From Darksidea phi (Eukaryota; Ascomycota; Dothideomycetes; Pleosporales; Lentitheciaceae), in the NCBI GenBank assembly GCA_030770425.1, contig JASJFT010000097.1, positions 105,053 through 169,052 on the forward strand: 64,000 nt of DNA. The letters run 5' to 3'. Position 1 is the first letter of the stretch. Each line of letters begins with the position of its first letter. The notes under the pieces were generated by a model that saw only the letters and a program-made list of their open reading frames with translations, was not told the origin of the DNA and made no database searches. Below, piece after piece: positions 56,861-64,000 of this stretch. A program made the translations under genes and the position numbers.

Positions 56861-59800
56861 ATGGCAGACATTCCCGAGCCGGGTCCGCTCCCAAGTATCG
56901 CCGCACTCCCCCTTACGACAGTGAGGCTAATCGGCTCATCTCAAGTCCTTGTTGATCCTAGCTCAGCCGTCAAAGAGCTCATTGACAACGCTCTGGACGC
57001 TCGTGCGAATGCCGTCTTCATCGATATCGCCGCTAACACCATCGATGCAATACAAGTCAAAGACACTGGCCATGGCATTCCGCAAGAAGATCGGCCATTG
57101 GCATGCCGTTGGTACTGCACGAGTAAGATCAGGGACTTTGCCGACCTGAAAGGGGTCGGGGGGAAATGGCTGGGCTTCCGCGGTGAAGCTTTGGCGAGTA
57201 TGGCTGAAATGAGCGGAGGGTTGGAGGTTACGACGAGGGTGGAAGGTGAACCTGCGGCTGTCAAGATGAAATATGGGAAGGATGGCGAGCTTGTTTCGTG
57301 AGTGAAGCCTCGGATCTATAGAAGATCCTCTGAAGTTGACTTCGTGTAGAACCGAACGCGCATCCGCCCCAGTGGGCACCACCGTCAAGATCACCGACTT
57401 CTTCAAGTCTGTTCCTGTCCGCAAACAAGCCGCACTCAAGCATTCAGCGAAATGGCTAGCCAAGATCCGGCGACTTATACAGGCTTATGCACTTGCCAGA
57501 CCAGTTGTGCGGTTCAGTCTACGTATCCTAAAGGCCAAGTCGAACAAGGGTGATTTCATGTACGCTCCGAAGAAGGATGCCAATGTCGAAGATGCTGTTC
57601 TGAAAGTCATTGGTAAAGATTGTGCGTCACAGTACGATTGGGCTGTCATAGAGACTGGTGGCTTTGAGATACGAGCGTTCCTTCCCAAGCCGAGCGCTAC
57701 TAGGTCAAAGGTTGCCAATGAGGGTGCTTTCGTCTCTATTGATTCGAGGCCTGTCTCTGCCAGTCGTGGAACGCTGAAGCAACTCGTTACAGCCATTAGG
57801 CAGCGACTCCGCATAGCGAATCCCATACTTGGGACCGTGAGAGACCCGTTCTTCTGCATTAATATCATCTGCCCACCTGACAGCTACGATCCAAATATCG
57901 AACCTGCCAAGGATGATGTCCTCTTCGAGAACGAGGAAGCTGTGGTTACTGCTGTGGATAAAGTACTCACGTCTTACTATCCAATGGCCGTAATCGATAT
58001 GAACGAAATAGATGTTGAGGTAAAGGAAGAGATACCGACGTCCGCTCAACAACCTCCGATGCTTAGCTATGAAGAGCTGTCTAAAGGGTCGGAGGTACCA
58101 ATCCTTATTCATGAAGACCCAGCAAGCGATGATGATGCTCGGTTACCTTCATCTCCGAAAGACCGGCCACAGGGGAGATCAAACATGTACGGCATCGATG
58201 AGGAGGACCTACGATCGCTTTCCCAAAATCAGCCTCCCGTAATCAAGCAACAGGAAATACGCCAAGCCGCTGATGTCTCCAACCCCTGGACTATTGCACG
58301 AATGAGTGCTTCCATCAAAGGGAAGGAACCTGTGGACGACAAACAGCTAATGTCTCCTGCTAAAAGTCAAGGAGGTGTCTCTATGGGGCCCGGCTTTCCT
58401 GCACACGCGACTATGCAGCACCAGCAAAAATCGGTAGAGCCATTGACACCTCAACCTTCATCACCTAAGAACATGGCACAGACCTCGCTTGAAGATGAGC
58501 TTAAGAGAAGTATTCAGCGATTACCGGGGTCCTTCAAACACAATGTTCTTATAGTCGATCAACCTCGTGAGCCAGTACCGGAGGACATAATCTCCGCGCG
58601 CCGTCCATTACTGTTACGCACACCGCCATCAGAGACTGGTCTGGTACCCTCCTCACAAGTTGCATTTCCATGGGCTCAGTCGCCATCTTCTCAGGCGCAC
58701 ACACTATTTGACTCGTATGGGAACCAGCCGAATGCCTCCAGCCTTACACTCGATATGATACCCTCCTCGTCGCCTACCACACGCCATATACAGCGCAAGA
58801 AACTACCGCAGCGTAACAGAAAGAGGTCGCCCGGAGACGGACCACCAAATGATACCTGGTTTGGTCAGCCTATGCGTGGCCTCGTAACCTCCAAACGAAC
58901 GCATCAGCGAAAGCCGAGGCAGATACAGCAGTCTAATGCTCCACTATTCCCTTCGAACGCCTCACCTAGACCACGAAGCATCCTGGACGAGTCTCATCGT
59001 CTCGTGGGGAGCCGACTGGCTTCCGATAAGAATACTGATATCCGCAACTTCTTCGGGCGAGGCAAAGCCCAGCATTGCAGGAGCGCTTCGGAAGACGCGA
59101 CTCCTGGGCCTTCCTTTACACCCATCAATGCTCGTTCAAAAGAACTCCGAAGCAAGCCAACTCTTGTCGCTGATGATGAACATAGCTCCGACCCTCCCGA
59201 GATTATGGACCAACTGCATGCCTACGCAACTCGTGAGACTCTGCCCGACGTTAGGTCGAGGGCTGCATCTGCTGAACCGCATCTGCGCTGGAGTGGTATC
59301 AGAAGTCCTTCTCGAAACCGTGACTACAATGATCTGCTGAACATACTCCGGCCAAACAACACTGCTAGACCCGCATCCAATGATCGCAGCATAACTGCCC
59401 GGCTTCGTGCATGGGAAGAACGCGAAGATACATCCGGTGACACTCCAGCCTCACCAACGCAACCTCTTCGCGATCTGTGCATTGTTCCGGTCCATGAGAC
59501 AGCGCTCGAAGCTCGCCCAGCGCGTCATCGTACCACGGATGGTGCACATCGCCCTGAGTCGGCAAGACTACCTCTTAAGCGTGTGCCTTACAGATACAAG
59601 GTCCATGACGTTGTCATGCTGCTGAACCTTGAGCTGTGGGATGTTGTTAAGAGAATGAACAAGATGGACATGGCGCAGAATAGCCTCGAGTGGGGATACG
59701 GCGCCAGTGAAGACGCATTCGATACGTTCAGCTCTCCCATCACAAACCGCACGGTGGACTCATGGGCATTGAAAATTGCACAATTTCTCAATCACCTGTA

Positions 59801-60125
59801 CGAACGAGAGAATAATGTTGATGTCTTCGTTGATATCGGAGATGGCATCCGGAAGGGGCTGCGAGATAAGAGTAGAGATGCTGCTGATGACAGTGTTACC
59901 ATTATGGACGCGCAGCTGGAACCCCATACTGGGGGCAGGCGCCGCGATGCGGAAATCGACGACTTCGAACAGATCAAAGAGTGGACAAGTCAACTGCTCC
60001 CCTGTGGGAACAACAACGATGACAATGGCGATGTCTTACTACCCGAGGCCGTCATCATGCCAGTCGATAACGAAGATGAGTTCGAGGAGGGTATCGATGA
60101 TGATGAGATGTTGCTGGATTTCTGA
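56861..60125 (+). CDS. MutL-family mismatch repair protein (MLH2/PMS1-like)
   Basis: Exons 56861-57297 and 57350-60125 give 1070 residues. The N-terminal GHKL ATPase is clear: KELIDNALDA (E39, N43), DTGHGI (D68 to G72), a TSKI motif in CTSKIRDF, and GFRG-EALAS. It opens with AALPLTTVRLIGSSQVL in place of the MLH1/PMS2 IAAGEVI wording. The transducer domain follows (EGAFVSIDSRPVS). A long disordered middle holds many Ser/Pro stretches and acidic patches. The C-terminus (KVHDVVMLLNLELWDVV) ends in a run of Asp/Glu. I see no DQHAxxER endonuclease motif, so it is more like the non-endonuclease homologues (yeast Mlh2, human PMS1). That assignment is inference; MutL membership is firm. Confidence 0.85.
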
Positions 60126-60782
60126 CCGCATACAGAAGGCGATGTAGTGGGAAGCGGGAGTAGATTGTATAGTATATCTATATAAAAGAAGAGGTTTGCT
60201 TTAAGTCGAAGTACCCCTAATTAGTCCTAGCACGGAGGGTGTCCTAGCACCCAGGGAGGGACGTTACTAAAGCGTGTTTCGCCGCCTTGGCACATGAAAA
60301 TATGTTAGCATACGCCCCGTTTCACGTTAACATAGCCTTGTCGCTTAATTTGAGACGCCTGATGGAGCCTTATCTTTATATTAGAGCCTTTTTACTCTTT
60401 TCAGAGCTTCCTCCTCCGTCCAAACACCTCTCCCTCCTGACTGCAAGATCCATCCCCTCCTTCGCCTCTCCTACGAGTCCTTGTTATCTGGTGGTCTCAC
60501 GGCCCTAACACTTGCGACGGTGCTGGCAGTGAATGCATAGTGGAGTGAGATTTATAGGGAGTACGAGAAGATATATATATATTATAGTAGGGTATAATAA
60601 TAAAAAAGGTTAATACTAATATATCTAAAATTCTATAATATATATCTTTTTCTATTATTACCTTCTTTATAGCTTACTTTACCTATATCTTAATAATATT
60701 CTTATAGCTTATTAATCCTATCTTAATAACTACCTTCGATCTAGTCTATCTAGTAACGACTACTTCTATTATTTTATTTTAT
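60126..60782. other. Intergenic DNA passing into an AT-rich block
   Basis: No gene. From about 60560 to 60782 the sequence is strongly AT-rich, made of short TATA/CTA motifs with almost no CA dinucleotides other than ACTA types. This is the look of RIP-degraded repeat DNA. Confidence 0.55.
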
Positions 60783-60888
60783 TTGGATTTGTATAGTGGG
60801 AGTCTCTTTAGAAGGTCCGCACGAAATACAGTAGGAGTCGTAATATAGTAGAGGTGCTATATCCATACCTTATACACGATAATAGAGC
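60783..60888 (+). repeat. Dispersed repeat, copy 2 (shared with 13135)
   Basis: GTGGGAGTCTCTTT, AAGGTCCGCACGAAA and GTAGAGGTGCTATA repeat the blocks at 13135-13220 in the same order, with an insertion of 20-odd bases (CAGTAGGAGTCGTAATATA) between blocks two and three. It sits at the right end of an AT-rich block. Confidence 0.65.
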
Positions 60889-61633
60889 TATAGAGCTGTA
60901 CACAGTAATACCGACGAGGTGATGTTTCGAATATTGAGGCGACGAGAAATGACATGTGCTGCCGAACTATAAAGCGTTGGGAGACCAACAGCGGTAGCGA
61001 TGAGTTAGCGCACCTATACTACTACCCACAGTATAAAAATTGCCTGCGATGATACCAGCATCCTACTTACATCCATCTCTTATCCTTACTTCTATTATTT
61101 TATTAATTTAATACTAGTATAGCGTCTGTAGTAGGGTATAACGACGGCTATAGTAGTAGATACGGTAGGATAGGAGTAGTCGTCGTAAGGCACGATAGGC
61201 GTATTAGAGGGCTATAGTACCAGCTTGAACGGCGCTTCATTACGATGGACATTCTATTTAATATAGACGGACCTGAGCCGTCCTCTTATTAGTTCGCTAT
61301 TCACGATGCTAAAACCGTATGGCGGGGGCGAGTAGGTCATCCGTTCTGGTAGTGGTGGCAAGTTTCGCGTTCAATTGCAAGTCATACATTCCGCACGTTA
61401 TACTATCATCAATCGGTTTCGTAAACCAAACTATCGGTGCACTTCATGTGGTCAAGCAGCATCGCATTCATTATCAACAAAACTGACGGCCTATCGTTCG
61501 CGCGCGTCGATCTTCAGAATATTTTCGCTTTCTTGATCCGTACATTCTTTGTCCCTCCATTCCAGCCCTTCTCTTCATCTCCTGGCTCTTGCTTTACAAG
61601 CCACTTGAACCTCCTTTCAATTCGGTTCTCTAA
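60889..61633. other. Degenerate AT-rich DNA, no gene
   Basis: Contains ACTTCTATTATTTTATT at about 61087, also present at about 60759, and many CTATAGTA-type words. It is probably remnants of a mobile element; no coding part recognised. Confidence 0.4.
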
Positions 61634-64000
61634 CTACACGTTACATATCAGCGAAGGCCCATAACAGGGGTCGAAAATGTTTATACTAACATTCTCACTC
61701 CCCTTGAATATAATCCATACGGTAAATGTGAGAACCATAGTGCCAACAGCGAAGGGAAGGTACCACCACCACCCAGGTTTGGATTCCAGCAGATTGACAT
61801 TCATGCCAAAAAGAGACTACGCTGAATCAGCAAATCATCACTGTGGTTGTTACAAGCAGTCATACCGCAATGAACATGAGAGGAAGGAATACAAACTAAG
61901 TCGAACTTGTTAGTTTCCGATCAAGATTGATTCACCTTAATAGCTTACCGTAATCCAACTTAGACGCTTCATACTTCTATTCATGGTTGTTGATTTTTGT
62001 GCCTCCGCGATTGACGTCAGGTTGAATTCCTGTCCACGTTAATTGGCTGCTTCAAAACAAGGATAACTGATACAACCAATTGGATGAGCTCTTACGAAGT
62101 AGCGGTCAAATTATTGAGCCTTTTCCGCAGTTCCCTGGAGAGCTCATTTACATCCTTTATCAAGGCCTGAGCCTTTTCCCGATATTCTTGCTCATAAAGC
62201 ATCTCCCAATTCTTAATCTCAAAGCCTCCGACAAGAGCCATAACTTGACCTTCCAGCAGTTCGTTGAGCCGACCCCAAAGCCTGGCATCGTATAATAGGG
62301 TCTCAATGAGTCCTTCTTCCAAACCTCTTGATCTCAAAACTCTTACACGCTATTCAATAGTCAGCTCAAGCTTAAATGTATAACACCGCACCCACCCTGT
62401 CATTGAGATGCTGCTCCGCGGCTCTACAAACACTGTTCCATTCTTCCTTAAGCTATTAAATCAATGGTTCACAAAGATCGGTCGCGGTATCTGGCACCGT
62501 AGCATATTCAAGGGTGCTGAAGAAAGTTGTAGACTTGAGCAGGTGCCTCCTGGTTACTTGTTCAGCCTTCAAGGTTTCTGGCTTGATCATGATCCAAACA
62601 AAACAGTACTCCCTATTTAGGCGTTCCACAGTTGCGACTAGAGAGCTCGGCATCTCTCGTAGTTCATTTGACTGGAACACTGGTAATATGAGGCGACATT
62701 CGAGGAGGCCTTCTCAGTGTCAGTTAGTACGACTAGTAGTGATAATGCATACTTATATGCATCAGAACAAGGGTTGTGTTACATTCTCCTGGTCGAATGT
62801 AATCCAGAGTGATAGCACTAGGGATAGTGTCTAATTTTGCTGTCCACACCTGAGGCGCATTCATGTTTCCTCGATCCGTTAGCTTTCGTCTTTCGTTCTT
62901 TCCCTCCTTTTTCGCTGTCTTCCGCCACCATCGACAACGGAGTCCCCATGGTGACGCGTTCCGAAGGAGATTATCATCAGCTATCAAACTAAGCTAAGGT
63001 TAGTGACAGCATAATATGTCGAGGCCAGACTTACAATAGCCGTTTTTCTGTCGTATCCCCAGCTAGTGACATCTCTCTTGCAGGTAGTTCTACAAGAGGG
63101 AGAGCTAGAGAATATGACCTGTCGTTCATGTACTTACTAAAATCTGTTCCACTCAAGACCTTAACATTAGCAGAATATCCTTTTGTCATTTCCACAGTCC
63201 CGCCTGTGGTTCGTGAAATAGTCCTCCACGTAGAAGCATCAATTGAGCATTTTTCCCCAGACATTTTAGCGAAAAGGCAACGCATAATCTGGAAGTTCCT
63301 TAATTCAGACGCCCGTTGAAACGGCGTTGTGTCGCCAAAGTCCATGTTGTCGGCCTTCGCACCTCTTTCAAGAAGCCATTGGACAATTTTGAGATTCCCT
63401 CTCTCAACCGCAAGGTGAAGAGGCGTTTGGCCGTCGATATCTTTTTCCATGACAGCTGAGGCCTGGTCTTCCAAGAGCGAAAACAGCCTTTCAGAAATCT
63501 GCAGATTAGCAGATGATATGGCAAGAAGAAATGGTGTTTGTTTCGAGGAATTCTTCGTGCCAAGAAATTTGCCCGCGCCGTTATTGAGGAGGATGTTCAG
63601 TATTTCCAGACTTCCCGATGCCACAGCAGCATGGAGCAAAGATGAATCGTCTCGTGTCCGTGGGTCGATGAGAGCTGATGCTTTGTTATCTAACAGCATT
63701 CGGACCATGTCTTCATTGCCTCTCATTGCCGCAATCTGGAGTGCGGTCCCGAATTCTCCGCCTTGGGCGTTGACGTCTGCGCCGGCCTTGAGGAGCATAT
63801 CTACCTTCTCTTTGCTCCCACTAAATGCCGCCGCTTGAAGTGCGGTCCCGAATGCTCCGCCTTGGGCGTTGACTTCTGCGCCGGCCTTGAGGAGCGCCTC
63901 TACCGTATCTTTGCTCCCATCATATGCCGCCGCTTGAAGTGCGGTCCCGAATGCTCCGCCTTGGGCGTTGACTTCTGCGCCGGCCTTGAGGAGCGCCTCT
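61634..64000 (-). pseudogene. Ankyrin repeat-CorA Mg2+ transporter fusion, 5' end outside window, apparently broken
   Basis: The gene enters at 64000. Exon 64000-63035 holds ankyrin repeats (EVNAQGGAFGTALQAAA, GQTPLHLAVERGNLKIVQWLL). Exon 62988-62753 has LRNASPWGLRCRWWRKTAKKE and YIRPGECNTTLVLMHI. Exon from 62712 continues CRLILPVFQSNELREMPSSLV, YCFVWIMIKPETL and CEPLI. Then TAA and TAG stand side by side at 62458-62453, after which LKEEWNSVCRAAEQHLNDR continues in the same frame. Exon 62349-62096 carries LYDARLWGRLNELLEGQVMAL, and the final exons encode LTSIAEAQKSTTMNRSMKRLSWIT, FVFLPLMFIA-SLFGMNV (the CorA GMN signature, about 61800) and NPGWWWYLPFA, ending at 61634. The join from 62096 to the exon at 62029 is also out of phase. 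Family: firm. Loss of function: likely. Confidence 0.7.
63829..64000 (-). repeat. 99-bp tandem ankyrin-coding units
   Basis: The segment starting at 63829 recurs at 63928, 99 bases (33 residues) later, and the two are identical over at least the 73 bases visible before the window edge. A third, more diverged unit precedes them at about 63730. The array continues past the window. Confidence 0.85.

Overview
The window reads as nuclear DNA of a filamentous ascomycete (Pezizomycotina, most likely a dothideomycete). Genes are split by short GT-AG introns of about 45-70 bases with a CTRAC-like branch site. Several protein families are typical of these fungi (DUF6594, DUF7707, fungal rhodopsin-like membrane proteins, PD-(D/E)XK-like NLR-associated proteins, Ank-CorA fusions). 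Decayed stretches carry in-frame TAG stops where CAG is expected, which fits CpA-to-TpA mutation of the RIP type. The species assignment is inference. Exon boundaries were placed by hand from splice signals and reading phase.

Layout. 1-5.4 kb: little coding, with a DUF6594 membrane protein (3.1-4.1 kb) and a possible small Pro/Ser-rich gene. 6-14.8 kb: a gene graveyard on the minus strand (alpha/beta hydrolase, rhodopsin-like protein of doubtful integrity, VOC/glyoxalase-like protein, PD-(D/E)XK-like protein) around one intact plus-strand Rei1-like zinc-finger gene; short dispersed repeats lie here. 15.4-34.7 kb: a gene-rich metabolic and surface stretch with a CDP-alcohol phosphotransferase (CPT1/EPT1), a seven-span membrane protein, a six-hairpin glycosidase, an amino acid permease, a DUF2235 hydrolase, a broken unknown gene, a secreted GH17 glucanase, a Ser-rich protein and a secreted GMC oxidoreductase. 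36.6-44.4 kb: SAS4-domain chromatin protein, YPT35-like PX protein, a GPI-type DUF7707 surface protein and an unknown basic protein. 45-60 kb: COQ6, ChaC gamma-glutamylcyclotransferase, a fungal transcription-factor-like protein, a ZIP zinc transporter, an Ada-type DNA repair/regulatory protein and a large MutL-family protein. 60.2-61.6 kb: AT-rich, repeat-bearing DNA. 61.6-64 kb: an ankyrin-CorA fusion gene entering from beyond the right edge, apparently broken.

Most genes are unrelated housekeeping or surface functions and I see no biosynthetic cluster. The clearest functional pairing is the Ada-like gene and the MutL-family gene, which diverge from one 370-base interval and both belong to DNA repair. 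I did not find a convincing new multi-gene system. The most notable observations are the decayed block with RIP-like stops, the Ank-CorA fusion with adjacent TAA-TAG stops and near-identical ankyrin units, a 5-base microexon in the ChaC gene, a GC-AG intron in COQ6, and a short dispersed repeat family.
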